Below, in pieces: positions 1 to 8,357 of a DNA stretch of 64,000 nucleotides (the first letter of the stretch is position 1; every line of letters starts with the position of its first letter). The translations under genes and the position numbers were made by a program. The stretch spans positions 155,233-219,232 of the forward strand of contig NZ_JARVSF010000006.1 of assembly GCF_030209355.1 (NCBI RefSeq). The letters run 5' to 3'. The notes beneath the pieces were generated by a model. The model was given only the letters and a program-made list of their open reading frames with translations, did not search any database and had not been told where the DNA came from. The stretch comes from Pseudarthrobacter sp. fls2-241-R2A-127. Its GTDB lineage: Bacteria; Actinomycetota; Actinomycetes; Actinomycetales; Micrococcaceae.

Positions 1-471
1 GCCCTGGCAGTGGCGAACGCCGGCGCCCACGTGGTGGCGATCGACGGGACGCGCCGCGAGCGCCCGGACGGGCTTTCCCTGGCGCAGACCGTGGCGGGAA
101 TCCACGCCGAATCGCATGCCCTGGTGATGGCGGACTGCGGCTCGCTTCAGGACGCTGCTGCGGCGGTGGAAGCCGGGGCGGACCTGGTGGGAACCACCCT
201 TGCCGGCTACAGCGGCGAGCGCCCCAAAACGTCCGGCCCGGATCTGGACCTGCTGGCAGAGATTGCGGCGGCCGGGTTTGATGTTCCGCTGATTGCCGAG
301 GGCCGGATCCACACCCCTTCCCAGGCCCGCCAGGCCCTCGACGCCGGTGCCTTCGCGGTGGTGGTGGGCACGGCAATAACCCATCCCGCCACCATCACCG
401 GCTGGTTCGCGGACGCGCTGACGCAGCCCGGCCAACAGGACTCACCCGAGGTTCTGCGCGCAGCCCTGTGA
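1..471 (+). CDS. nanE: N-acetylmannosamine-6-phosphate 2-epimerase, 3' part
   Basis: This is the C-terminal 156 residues of a protein whose 5' end lies outside the window; the frame is open from base 1. NanE converts ManNAc-6-P to GlcNAc-6-P in sialic acid catabolism. The visible part carries the end of the TIM barrel, with VGTTLAGYS, PLIAEGRIHTP and a phosphate-binding AVVVGTAITHP, which are typical of NanE (whole family about 230 residues). It converges on the PEBP gene. A glucosamine-6-phosphate deaminase and an FCD-type regulator lie 1.4-3 kb away and would take the pathway further. The family assignment is from motifs; the link to an upstream nan operon is inference. Confidence 0.85.
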   Translation, partial: ALAVANAGAHVVAIDGTRRERPDGLSLAQTVAGIHAESHALVMADCGSLQDAAAAVEAGADLVGTTLAGYSGERPKTSGPDLDLLAEIAAAGFDVPLIAEGRIHTPSQARQALDAGAFAVVVGTAITHPATITGWFADALTQPGQQDSPEVLRAAL

Positions 472-499
472 TCCGCCAGGACGTCGATTCAAGCTCTTT

Positions 500-1024
500 T
501 CATTGAACTTCGAACGTGGTGGTCAGCCTGGCCCGTCCGATCGCGTGGGTGAAAAGCTGGAAACCGAGGTAGGCGGGGCTTGCATCCGCAGGAATGTCGA
601 GTTGTTCCACATCCACTGCGTGAACCACAACGTGGTAGTGGTGGGGACCGTGTCCTTCCGGAGGGGCCGCACCCACGAAGCCCCGGAAGCCGGCATCGTT
701 CAACAGCTGCACCGCACCGTCGGGCAGGCCGTCCTCGGCTGCGCCTGAAGGAAGCGACGTAGTGGACGCTGGCAGGTTGAAGGCCGCCCAATGCCAGAAT
801 CCGCTGCCGGTGGGAGCGTCCGGGTCAAGGACAGTCACGGCGAAGCTCTTGGTCTCCGGCGGGAACCCTTCCCAGGAAAGTTGCGGAGACCTGTCTTCTC
901 CGCCGTCGATTCCCATTTTCCCACTCGCCTGGGCTGCGGGAAACGGCTGCCCGTCCTGGATGTCGGTGCTGTGCAGGGAAAATTCGGGAAGCTGGGGAAG
1001 GGCGGCGTATGGATCGTGGGACAT
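500..1024 (-). CDS. YbhB/YbcL-type PEBP family protein
   Basis: Phosphatidylethanolamine-binding protein family of about 174 residues, cytosolic, with no signal peptide. Family signatures are visible: [22 protein letters not shown] near residue 60 (the DPDxP ligand-binding loop), [15 protein letters not shown] (GxGPHRY-like block) and the C-terminal [11 protein letters not shown]. The start at 1024 is preceded by GGAAAGG; a reading frame continues 26 codons further upstream but is unlike the family. The biochemical role of bacterial members is poorly known, so none is assigned. It follows the membrane protein gene at 1104-1778 on the same strand with an 79-base gap. Confidence 0.85.
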   Translation of the reverse strand: MSHDPYAALPQLPEFSLHSTDIQDGQPFPAAQASGKMGIDGGEDRSPQLSWEGFPPETKSFAVTVLDPDAPTGSGFWHWAAFNLPASTTSLPSGAAEDGLPDGAVQLLNDAGFRGFVGAAPPEGHGPHHYHVVVHAVDVEQLDIPADASPAYLGFQLFTHAIGRARLTTTFEVQ

Positions 1025-1103
1025 CTGTGAAGGACCTTTCCTTACGACTGGATTGGACGTGCCGGCACAACGCGGTGGGAAAGGGTTGTGCCTGGTGCAC
1101 ACT

Positions 1104-1778
1104 CTAACGCCGGGTGCCGCGGATAAGTTCGATGGCGCCGGACTGATTGGTTCGGGCCGCAGAAGCGCCGGTGAAGTGCGGCGGCGTGGCCGGCAACGGG
1201 GCCCCGCCCTGCGGATGGACCAGCAGGTTCCGGTGCAGCGTCACCCAGCCCTCCTGTTCCATCCGGCGGTGGTCGAACTGGTCGGGCACGAACAGGACGT
1301 CACTGCCGTCCACATCGGGAAGGTCCACCAGCGGGTCCCTGCCATCCCCGACCGCATGGCACGCTTCCCCGTAGGACAACCTGTCATCCCACGCAGCCTT
1401 GAGTACCAGGCAGGCCACTCCGGACGTCTTGCCGGGTGCGGCGTAGTAGGTCACCGATTCATAAGAGGCAAGGAACCGCGATTCGCCAATCCTCGCCTCG
1501 CCTTCCTCGTCCTGGATGGCCAGGACGGCATCCTGCTTAGTCAGCTGCCGCGCCAGCACGTCCACGGTGCCGGGAACAGGCATGAAGAACTGGACGTAAA
1601 CGAACCCGAGGACCGCGCATGTGCCCACGCCGACGGCGGCGGATAGAGCGATGATGAGCTTCCAGAACAGTGTGAGGGGCGGCCCCGCCACCCGGCCTGC
1701 CCGACCGTGCGCCGATCCCCCGTCAGGTTGGCGCTGATGGCCGGTCCCGGACGCGTCCGGGTAGTCAATGGTGTTCAA
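1104..1778 (-). CDS. Single-pass membrane protein, unknown function
   Basis: A 224-residue protein that I do not recognise. The first 35 residues are hydrophilic and Arg/Gly-rich, then one hydrophobic segment (about residues 36-62, [16 protein letters not shown] onward) anchors it, leaving a C-terminal domain of about 160 residues probably outside the cell. That domain has two cysteines (in GVACLVL and GEACHAV) that could pair, and aromatic-rich strands. Codon usage resembles its neighbours, which supports a real gene. It lies between a PEBP gene and nagB on the same strand. The start is uncertain; several in-frame codons are available. Confidence 0.6.
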   Translation of the reverse strand: MNTIDYPDASGTGHQRQPDGGSAHGRAGRVAGPPLTLFWKLIIALSAAVGVGTCAVLGFVYVQFFMPVPGTVDVLARQLTKQDAVLAIQDEEGEARIGESRFLASYESVTYYAAPGKTSGVACLVLKAAWDDRLSYGEACHAVGDGRDPLVDLPDVDGSDVLFVPDQFDHRRMEQEGWVTLHRNLLVHPQGGAPLPATPPHFTGASAARTNQSGAIELIRGTRR

Positions 1779-1871
1779 GCGCTGCCCCCTCAGGCTGGTG
1801 ATCTCCCTGCACGCTACACCGTGCCGGCGGAGTCACCGGCGCATTGCCGGGCATGTCAGTTCAGGCAGGCA

Positions 1872-2636
1872 CTAAACGCCGACGGCGGTGTCCTCCACCC
1901 GCACGGCCACCACTCCGCCGGGACGCAGGTTCGCGGCGGCCGCTTCATCGGCCACGACCGTGACATGCGGGTGGCGCTGCAGGACCGAGGCAGGGCAGTC
2001 CGCCGTGAGGCATCCCTGCAATGCCGCCGCCAGGATGTCCGCCTTGTCCGCCCCATGGGCAACGAGGAGCAGGTGCCTGGCTTCCATGATGGTCCCCAGC
2101 CCCTGGGTGATGCATTGGGCGGGGACGTCCTCCGGCGAGGCAAAGTACCGGGCGTTGGCCTCCCTGGTCCGGTCCGCGAGGTTCTCCACACGGGTCCGGG
2201 AGTCCAGGGCGGAACCGGGTTCGTTGAAGGCGATGTGGCCGTTGTGGCCGATACCCAGGAGCTGCACGTCGATGCCCCCGGCCCGGCTGATGGCCGCGTC
2301 GTAGTCGGCGGCCGCCTGCTGGGGGTCAAGAGCGCCGCCGTCGGGCACTGAAACCCTGGCCGGATCAAGGCCCAGCCGTTCGGTCACCTCGCGCCGGACC
2401 ACTTCCGCGTAGCTTTGGGGGTGGCCGGAGGGCAGCCCGACGTACTCGTCCAAGGCGAAGGCGCGCACTCCGGACATGTCCAGCCGGTGCCTGGCGAGGG
2501 CCGCGTAAACGGGAAGCGGCGATCCGCCCGTCGCCACGCCAAGGACCGCGTCCGGCTTGGAACGAACGACGGCGGCGAGGATCCCTGCCGCGACCGTACC
2601 GGTAGCAGCAGCATCGGGGACAACAAAGATTTCCAA
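1872..2636 (-). CDS. nagB: Glucosamine-6-phosphate deaminase (first paralogue)
   Basis: Converts glucosamine-6-P to fructose-6-P and ammonia. NagB signatures are present: LGVATGGSPLPVY (phosphate loop), [17 protein letters not shown] (with the catalytic Asp), and LLGIGHNGHIAFNEPGS. I chose a TTG start at 2636 because it gives LEIFVVPDA, matching the MEIxIxPT start of the family and of the second copy at 26462-27241. An ATG at 2681 adds 15 residues unlike the family and lacks a ribosome site; AGAAAG precedes the TTG. The gene follows the FadR-type regulator (2747-3478) and probably serves sialic acid or amino sugar use with nanE. The two NagB copies differ clearly in sequence, so this is not a recent duplication. 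Confidence 0.88.
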   Translation of the reverse strand: MEIFVVPDAAATGTVAAGILAAVVRSKPDAVLGVATGGSPLPVYAALARHRLDMSGVRAFALDEYVGLPSGHPQSYAEVVRREVTERLGLDPARVSVPDGGALDPQQAAADYDAAISRAGGIDVQLLGIGHNGHIAFNEPGSALDSRTRVENLADRTREANARYFASPEDVPAQCITQGLGTIMEARHLLLVAHGADKADILAAALQGCLTADCPASVLQRHPHVTVVADEAAAANLRPGGVVAVRVEDTAVGV

Positions 2637-2746
2637 GGCGGGGACTTTCTGGTGGAAGAGAGCGAGGGAGCGGCAGGGCATGCGGCAGCAGGGCCGGGCG
2701 GTGTGCGCCGGCCGTGCCGTGGGAAGAATGGCGGGCCCGGGTACGC

Positions 2747-3478
2747 CTAGGCTGAGGCGACATCCTTGAGCTTTTGGCGGATCCCGTCAAAGTGGCGCTG
2801 CAGGCGTTCGGCGGCGAGGGCCTTGTCCCTGTTGGCCACGGCCTCGTAGATATCCCAGTGGATCCGTGCCTGTTCCTCCAGGTTGACCGGCCCCGAGCCC
2901 AGCGCTTCATGGATCTGGCGGTAGACCTGCCAGAACACATCCATGAGGTTGATGAGGAGTTCGTTGTTCAGCGGGGCATAGAGCTTCCGGTGGAACTCAG
3001 CGTCAAGCTCGGCCAGCGGTTCCCCTTGGGCTGCGGCGGCCTGCATGGCCTCCATGGATGACCGCAGGTCCGCCAGGTGCTCCTCCGTCAGCAGGTCGAT
3101 GGCTGAACCAATCAATCCGGATTCAAGGGCCTGCCGCACATCGATGAGCTCCATCGCTTCTTCGCCCTTGTGCCGGAGCGACAGCCTGCCGCGGAAGGTC
3201 AGCCCGGAAACCAGGGCGCTGAAGTTGTTGGGTGCCACGAACATGCCGAAACCATGGCGGATTTCGATGACGCCTAGGGCCTGGAGGACCTTAAGTGACT
3301 CACGGACGGTGTTCCGCCCAACGCCCAGCTCTGCGGACAGTTCGCTCTCGGTGGGCAGCGCATCCCCAACATCCAGGCCGCGGTCCAGGATGAGTTCCAT
3401 GATCCTGGTCTGGAGGGCATGGGACCGGATTTGTGCACTGAACCTTGCGGGCGGTACCGCTGCGGATGCTACTGTCAC
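2747..3478 (-). CDS. FadR/FCD-type GntR transcriptional regulator
   Basis: A 243-residue repressor-type protein. An N-terminal GntR winged helix (residues about 18-80; ALPTESELSAELGVGRNTVRESLKVLQALGVIEIRHGFGMFV) is followed by an all-helical FCD ligand domain (about 105-235), which in this family binds carboxylates or sugar acids through Asp/His metal ligands; DAEFHRKLY and RHFDGIRQKL fit those positions. It stands directly upstream of nagB on the same strand and near nanE. Control of sialic acid or amino-sugar genes is a reasonable inference, comparable to NanR, but effector and targets cannot be read from the sequence. Confidence 0.85.
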   Translation of the reverse strand: MTVASAAVPPARFSAQIRSHALQTRIMELILDRGLDVGDALPTESELSAELGVGRNTVRESLKVLQALGVIEIRHGFGMFVAPNNFSALVSGLTFRGRLSLRHKGEEAMELIDVRQALESGLIGSAIDLLTEEHLADLRSSMEAMQAAAAQGEPLAELDAEFHRKLYAPLNNELLINLMDVFWQVYRQIHEALGSGPVNLEEQARIHWDIYEAVANRDKALAAERLQRHFDGIRQKLKDVASA

Positions 3479-3714
3479 GTCATCTCCTTCGACCGCACCG
3501 GGCGGCGGCCTCTCGTCTGTGACTCAGTGTACAGGAGATGGGACGTCCTTCATCTTATTTTGACTTCCGGATTTGGCAGCCCGCATCACACACCGCTTTC
3601 ATTGTTGCGCCGCGCACAGAATTGATCCGATCTTGAGGCAAATCTTGCGCCCCCTAGACATTTCGGGTCCACGCTGGAGGTATCAGACAAACCCAGCTTG
3701 GGGAGCAGGAAGTC

Positions 3715-4191
3715 ATGGGAACCAAGACAGCATTGGACAACGAAGTCACCACAGTGGGAGGCGTGCTGACCGATCTTCAGCCGCTGGACTTCCACACACT
3801 GGGGCTGGCCGGTTGCATCGACCGGCTCACGGCGCCGCTTCGCCAGCACGGAACCGCGGTCCACTGGGATACTCCACACTGGGGCATCGAGATCCCGGCG
3901 GACTGCGCCTCCCTGCTGTACCAGTCGGCCCGGGAAGCGCTGAGCAACGCCTTTAAATTCTCCGGCGCATCCACGGTGACCGTTCAGCTGCTGGCCGTTG
4001 ACCACGGGATCCGCCTGGTGGTGGCCGACGACGGCACGGGCTTTGACCGCGAAGCCGCCACGTGCGGGCGCCACAACGGATACGGGTTGCGGCTCATGGC
4101 GGTGGCCGTCCAGGAGGCCGGCGGGGCAGCGGAGATCACCTCCGCGCCGGGCGGCGGCACCAGCGTGACAGTGACCCTGCCGCTGGACTAA
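3715..4191 (+). CDS. Orphan GHKL ATPase, histidine-kinase-like, no phosphoacceptor domain
   Basis: 158 residues containing essentially only a HATPase_c fold of the NarX/DegS/LiaS type. The N box is SAREALSNAFKFSGAS, the G1 box is VADDGTGFD, the G2 box is GYGLRLMA and the G3 region is APGGGTSVTVTLP. The N-terminal 60 residues (LQPLDFHTLGLAGCIDRL) resemble the stretch after the dimerisation helix, but the His-containing helix and any sensor region are missing. It may be a stand-alone ATPase or anti-sigma-type kinase, or a decayed sensor kinase, though the frame is intact. The ATG at 3715 follows GGAGCAGGAAGTC. No response regulator lies next to it. Confidence 0.75.
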   Translation: MGTKTALDNEVTTVGGVLTDLQPLDFHTLGLAGCIDRLTAPLRQHGTAVHWDTPHWGIEIPADCASLLYQSAREALSNAFKFSGASTVTVQLLAVDHGIRLVVADDGTGFDREAATCGRHNGYGLRLMAVAVQEAGGAAEITSAPGGGTSVTVTLPLD

Positions 4192-4198
4192 CAGGCCC

Positions 4199-4231
4199 GG
4201 ATGGCCGCCGTCGCTGGGACGGCGGCCATCC
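4199..4231 (+). terminator. Strong hairpin terminator after the GHKL ATPase gene
   Basis: A perfect 14-bp stem (4199-4212 with 4218-4231) closes a 5-base loop GCTGG. The hairpin begins 7 bases after the stop codon and is followed by only TT. It fits the strong-stem, short-U terminators common in high-GC actinobacteria. Confidence 0.75.
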
Positions 4232-4406
4232 TTATGCCCGCGGCGGGGCGTCAGCGTAGGTTCTTGGCGCTGTCAGGTTCAAAGTCACCGCCGTGTCCCC
4301 TGCGCATCGGCGGTGGCTTCGTCCTTTAAGGCTGAGGCCGTTGTACCGCCTGGCGAATACCCCTTGCGCCCCGCCCCGCCGTCTACTACGTTGTAGTCCT
4401 GATCGA

Positions 4407-4418
4407 GAAAGCGCTTTC
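4407..4418 (+). promoter_or_regulatory. LacI-family operator upstream of the PL26-like gene
   Basis: GAAAGCGCTTTC is a perfect 12-base palindrome ending 53 bases before the start codon. LacI-family regulators recognise palindromes with this central CG and AAA/TTT arms. A related site, GAAACGCTTTC, lies upstream of the other rhamnogalacturonan lyase gene (10507-10517). No LacI gene lies in the window, so the regulator is unknown. Confidence 0.65.
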
Positions 4419-4471
4419 CCGCATCCTGGCGGGACCCCTATGCGCTGCAATCACCAGTGGAATCGGATGAC

Positions 4472-7114
4472 ATGACGGACAGCACCCTCATCAGGTGGAT
4501 CGATGGCCAGGCCCCGGCAGAAATCAGTGGCGGAACAACGTGGGGCATGCCGTTCGCCCGCGGTTCGGTACCCGGCGCGGAAGCGCTTTCGGTGGCAGAC
4601 GCCGCCGGCACTCCCGTCCCCAGCCAGGCGTGGCCATTGGCCACCTGGCCGGACGGCTCCTTGAAATGGGCGGGGATCGCCCTCCCGGCAACAGACGCGC
4701 CATCGGGCACCTACCAGGTGACGGCCGACGACGGCACGCCCGAGGCGGCCGGCCGGAGAGCGCCGGGTGGCGCGGCCGTCACGGTCACCGAAGAGGCCGA
4801 CGCCCTGACAGTTGATACCGGGGTACTGCGGATGGTCATCAACCGCCGGGGATCAACCCTGTTCAGCAGCCTTTCCCGTGACGGCCGGCCTGTTGCCCGC
4901 GACGCCCGGCTGGTCAGCCTGCTGCAGGACGGCGTTCCCGAAGGTTCCGGAACCGCGGGCCGGGAGGCCTTCACCGGCGAGGTGACCGCCGTCGTGCTTG
5001 AACAAACCGGGCCAGTGCGCGCGGTGGTGCGGCTGGAAGGGGTCCACCACCCCGATCTGCCGGACAGCACCCACCGCGGATGGCTGCCCTTTGTGGTGCG
5101 CTTGTATTTCCACGCCAATGCCCGCAGCGTGCGCATGGTCCACTCGTTCATCTGGGACGGGGACCCGGAGCAGGACTTCCTGGCCGGACTGGGGGTCCGG
5201 TTCAGCGTGCCGCTCCAGGCCGAACTGCATGACCGGCATGTCCGGATCGCCGGGGCCGACGGCGGGTTCCTCACCGAGGCCGTGCGTGGCCTGACCGGCC
5301 TGCGCCGGGACCCTGGCGCTGACGTCCGGGACGCCCAGATCGCAGGACGGGCCACTCCCCCGGCAGAGGACTGGAACCCCGAGGTCTCCGGCCGCCTCCA
5401 CCTCATCCCCGCTTGGGGCGACTACACGCTTACCCAGCTCAGCGCGGACGGATTCGAACTGCGCAAGCGGACCGCACCCGGCCACGGCTGGGTGGGAATC
5501 TCCGGCGGCACCCGCTCAGCGGGCTTCTGCTCCCTGAGCGACACCCGCTGCGGCCTGGGCGTGGGGATCAAGGACTTCTGGCAGTCCCACCCCGGCCAGC
5601 TGGACATTCGCGGCGCCGCAAGCGGTGAGGGAACCCTGACGGCCTGGCTGTTTTCCCCGGAAGCCCGGCCCATGGATCTCCGGTACTACCACGACGGGCT
5701 GGGCCAGGACACGTTCGAGGAGCAGCTCGAGGGACTCGAGATTACATACGAGGACTACGAGCCGGGCTTCGGCAACCCTGCGGGCATTGCCCGCACCCAC
5801 GAGCTGACCCTGTTTGCCTATGACGCCACCCCTTCCACCGAAAGCCTCGCGGCCGACGCCGCGGCCGCCTCCGCCCCGTCATTGCTGCAGGCCACCCCGC
5901 AATACCTGCACTCGGTGGGTGTCTTTGGCGACTGGGACCCCGTGGACCGGAGCACTCCGGCGCGTGCCCGGCTGGAGGACCAGCTGGACTTCCTCTTCGA
6001 CTTCTACGCCGGCCAGGTGGAGCAGCGCCGCTGGTACGGGTTCTGGAACTACGGCGACGTGATGCACACGTATGACTTCGACCGGCACGTGTGGCGCTAT
6101 GACGTTGGCGGCTACGCGTGGGACAACTCCGAACTCTCCCCCGACCTGTGGCTGTGGTACTCCTACCTGCGATCGGGCCGGGCAGACATTTTCCGCTTCG
6201 CCGAGGCCATGACCCGGCATACCGGAGAGGTGGACGTGTACCACCTGGGGCCGTGGAAGGGCCTGGGTTCCCGGCACAACGTCCAGCACTGGGGCTGCAG
6301 CGCCAAGCAGCTCCGGATCAGCACCCCCGCCTACCGCCGGTTCTACTACTACCTCACCGCAGATGAGCGCACCGGCGACCTGCTGAGCGAACTGGTGGAC
6401 AGCGACCGGAACTTCCTGGGCCTGGATCCGGTGCGCAAGGTGCGCCCGGATGCTGCCACCTACCGTCCCAACCGCGGGGCGCTGGGCGTGGGGCTTGGGA
6501 CTGACTGGGGCTCCCTGGCCGCCACCTGGCTCACCGACTGGGAACGCACCGGCAACCCGTGGTCCCGGGACCGACTGCTGGGCACCATGGCGGACATTGG
6601 TGCGCTGAAGTACGGCTTCCTCACCGGCGAAGCCCTATACGACCTGGACAAGGGCAGGTTCGACACCGGCCGCGAACAGATCCAGGTCTCCCACCTCAGT
6701 GCCGTCTTCGGACTGGTGGAGATCTGCAGCGAACTGGTGGACCTGGTGCCGGATGCGGATTTCGAGCGGGCGTGGCTGCAGTACTGCAAGCTGTTCCTGG
6801 CAACCAAAGAGGAGCAAGTGGAAGCAGTGGGCCAGCCGCTCGAGGGCATCTACCTCACGCAGGCGCACAGCCGGCTGACCGCCTATGCGGCGGCAAGGTT
6901 GCAGGACCCAGGCCTCGCAGCCAGGGCCTGGGACAGTTTCACCGAGGGCGGCGAACACCTCAACCACGGATCCGCCTTCACCCTCCAACGGATCGAACCG
7001 CCCCACGTGCTGCTGCCCGTGGACGAGGCACCCACGGTCTCTACCAATGACACGGCGCAGTTCGGCCTGGCGGTCATCCAGAACCTGGCCCTGATCGGAG
7101 AGCACCTGCACTGA
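4472..7114 (+). CDS. Exo-rhamnogalacturonan lyase-like protein (PL26/PcRGLX type)
   Basis: An 880-residue protein resembling exo-acting rhamnogalacturonan lyases of the PcRGLX (PL26) type: an N-terminal beta barrel or sandwich region (SGGTTWGMPFARGSV and PDGSLKWAGIALP), a central catalytic region, and a C-terminal alpha-toroid-like part (RRWYGFWNYGDVMHTYDF, HNVQHWGCSAKQLRIS, LGTDWGSLAATWLTDWE). It has no signal peptide, so it should act in the cytosol on imported unsaturated RG-I oligosaccharides. I preferred the ATG at 4472 to a GTG at 4457; neither has a strong ribosome site. It probably works with the secreted PL11 lyase at 8358-10388, which has a related operator. The family call rests on recall of domain features and should be confirmed by a profile search. 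Confidence 0.7.
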   Translation: MTDSTLIRWIDGQAPAEISGGTTWGMPFARGSVPGAEALSVADAAGTPVPSQAWPLATWPDGSLKWAGIALPATDAPSGTYQVTADDGTPEAAGRRAPGGAAVTVTEEADALTVDTGVLRMVINRRGSTLFSSLSRDGRPVARDARLVSLLQDGVPEGSGTAGREAFTGEVTAVVLEQTGPVRAVVRLEGVHHPDLPDSTHRGWLPFVVRLYFHANARSVRMVHSFIWDGDPEQDFLAGLGVRFSVPLQAELHDRHVRIAGADGGFLTEAVRGLTGLRRDPGADVRDAQIAGRATPPAEDWNPEVSGRLHLIPAWGDYTLTQLSADGFELRKRTAPGHGWVGISGGTRSAGFCSLSDTRCGLGVGIKDFWQSHPGQLDIRGAASGEGTLTAWLFSPEARPMDLRYYHDGLGQDTFEEQLEGLEITYEDYEPGFGNPAGIARTHELTLFAYDATPSTESLAADAAAASAPSLLQATPQYLHSVGVFGDWDPVDRSTPARARLEDQLDFLFDFYAGQVEQRRWYGFWNYGDVMHTYDFDRHVWRYDVGGYAWDNSELSPDLWLWYSYLRSGRADIFRFAEAMTRHTGEVDVYHLGPWKGLGSRHNVQHWGCSAKQLRISTPAYRRFYYYLTADERTGDLLSELVDSDRNFLGLDPVRKVRPDAATYRPNRGALGVGLGTDWGSLAATWLTDWERTGNPWSRDRLLGTMADIGALKYGFLTGEALYDLDKGRFDTGREQIQVSHLSAVFGLVEICSELVDLVPDADFERAWLQYCKLFLATKEEQVEAVGQPLEGIYLTQAHSRLTAYAAARLQDPGLAARAWDSFTEGGEHLNHGSAFTLQRIEPPHVLLPVDEAPTVSTNDTAQFGLAVIQNLALIGEHLH
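4579..4592 (+). promoter_or_regulatory. Possible second LacI-type site inside the PL26-like coding region
   Basis: GGAAGCGCTTTCGG repeats the upstream operator core with one change and starts 172 bases after it, within codons 36-41 (Ala-Glu-Ala-Leu-Ser-Val). The CTT and TCG codons are less usual here. Paired operators at this distance allow DNA looping, but chance is a real alternative. Confidence 0.35.
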
Positions 7115-7147
7115 GGCACCGGCATTGAGGCACCTGCCCTTTCGCTG

Positions 7148-7205
7148 ACGACGGCGGCACCCGGCTCCTGTTTTTCACCAGGGCCGGGTGCCGCCGTCGT
7201 ATTTT
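7148..7205 (+). terminator. Rho-independent terminator after the PL26-like gene
   Basis: A perfect 17-bp stem (7148-7164 with 7184-7200) around a 19-base loop is followed by ATTTTCC. It lies 33 bases after the stop codon of the PL26-like gene. Confidence 0.85.
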
Positions 7206-7317
7206 CCGTTCCAGGTGGGTACGGGAAGGGGGTAGCAAGGTTCGCGGGCAGAAAGTAAAATACTAAGCATGCTGATGATCTTCCATTGGCATCCGGTAAC
7301 AGAGCGAAGGAGACGTT

Positions 7318-8277
7318 ATGAGCACGAAGGTGGAAAAACGCATTCTGGTGAACGTACCGGTGAGCACGGCTTACAACCAGTGGACACAGTTCGAGGAATT
7401 CCCGCACTTCATGGGCGGGGTCAAGAGCGTGACCCAGCTCAGCGACGACCGGATGGAATGGGTGGCCGATATTGGTGGAGTGCGCAGGCAGTGGGAGGCC
7501 AGGATCCTGGAGCAGATCCCGGACCGGCGCGTTGCCTGGGCAGCGACCGATGGAGCCACCAACGCCGGTGCCGTGGAATTCGAGGATGTGGGCGGCGGCC
7601 AGACCTCGCTGCAGCTCACGCTCGAATATGAACCCGAAGGCCTGATCGAGAAGGTGGGCGACAAGCTCAACGTCGTGGACCGCCAGGCGGAGTCGGACCT
7701 GAAGAAGTTCAAGGAATTCATCGAAGACGAGGGCTACGCCAGCGGGGCATGGCGGGGATCGGTCAACGCCGGCTCCGCGGTGGGGACACCCGGCGTCGAG
7801 CATGCCGGCTCCTCGCTGGGCGACTCAGGCAAGGCCGGCATCTCGGGCAAGGTGGCCGCAGGTGCGGCCATCGCTGCAGCGGCGGGCGCGGCAGCCGCTA
7901 TGGCAGCCGGCAGCTCCAGGGATGAGGCTGCAGCCCGCGACGCGTCCGCTGCCAGCGATGTCCCTGCGGTTCCGGCCGAGCCTGTTGCCTCCGTGGAGCC
8001 CCTGACCACGGGCGCCACGGCGGGTGCCGCCGAAACCGGCACGGGCGCCCAGGCCGGGGGCACGATGGCGGGCGCCGACCGGTCGGGTACGGTCGCCGAT
8101 CTTGGCGATGACAGGATTGGGCATGCCTTCGACCAGACCAACGGCCTGGTGGACACCAGCGGCGAATCCGACGACACGGTGGAAGGCGAAAACCTCAGCG
8201 CCGGCGAACGGCGCTCGGAGGACCGCACGGACGACGGCGGCCTGCCCCCGGTGGGCGGCAACCTCGGCGGCCACTGA
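7318..8277 (+). CDS. SRPBCC (polyketide cyclase/dehydrase-like) protein with Ala-rich tail
   Basis: 319 residues. The first 140 form an SRPBCC lipid-binding fold (VEKRILVNVPVSTAYNQWTQFEEFPHFM, VAWAATDGATNAGAVEFEDV, LTLEYEPEGLIEKVGDKL), like the stress-associated cyclase/dehydrases of actinobacteria. The ligand is unknown. An Ala/Gly-rich stretch follows (about residues 175-200, GKVAAGAAIAAAAGAAAAMAA), possibly a membrane-interacting glycine zipper, then an acidic disordered tail ending in GGH. GAAGGAGACGTT provides a good ribosome site. A 203-base gap upstream contains the terminator of the previous gene and an AT-richer stretch (AAAATACTAAG, about 7257-7267) that could be a promoter. Confidence 0.75.
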   Translation: MSTKVEKRILVNVPVSTAYNQWTQFEEFPHFMGGVKSVTQLSDDRMEWVADIGGVRRQWEARILEQIPDRRVAWAATDGATNAGAVEFEDVGGGQTSLQLTLEYEPEGLIEKVGDKLNVVDRQAESDLKKFKEFIEDEGYASGAWRGSVNAGSAVGTPGVEHAGSSLGDSGKAGISGKVAAGAAIAAAAGAAAAMAAGSSRDEAAARDASAASDVPAVPAEPVASVEPLTTGATAGAAETGTGAQAGGTMAGADRSGTVADLGDDRIGHAFDQTNGLVDTSGESDDTVEGENLSAGERRSEDRTDDGGLPPVGGNLGGH

Positions 8278-8305
8278 TCCGGCCCCGCCACCAGGCACCG
8301 CAAGC

Positions 8306-8342
8306 AAGCGCCGCCCGCCGTCCCCCAAGGCGGGCGGCGCTT
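8306..8342. terminator. Bidirectional hairpin between convergent genes
   Basis: A 14-bp perfect stem, AAGCGCCGCCCGCC at 8306-8319 with its complement at 8329-8342, lies between the stop codons of the convergent SRPBCC and PL11 genes. It could end transcription from both sides. Confidence 0.7.
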
Positions 8343-8357
8343 GGCCGTCCGGAGCCG

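Noticed and set aside
2637..2681. ATG start for the first nagB
   Set aside because: It adds 15 residues unlike any NagB start and has no ribosome site; the TTG at 2636 aligns with the family.
3516..3534. TGTACA and flanking CTGT..ACAG as an operator for the FadR-type regulator
   Set aside because: The dyad is imperfect in the centre and does not match a known FCD consensus closely; too short to trust.
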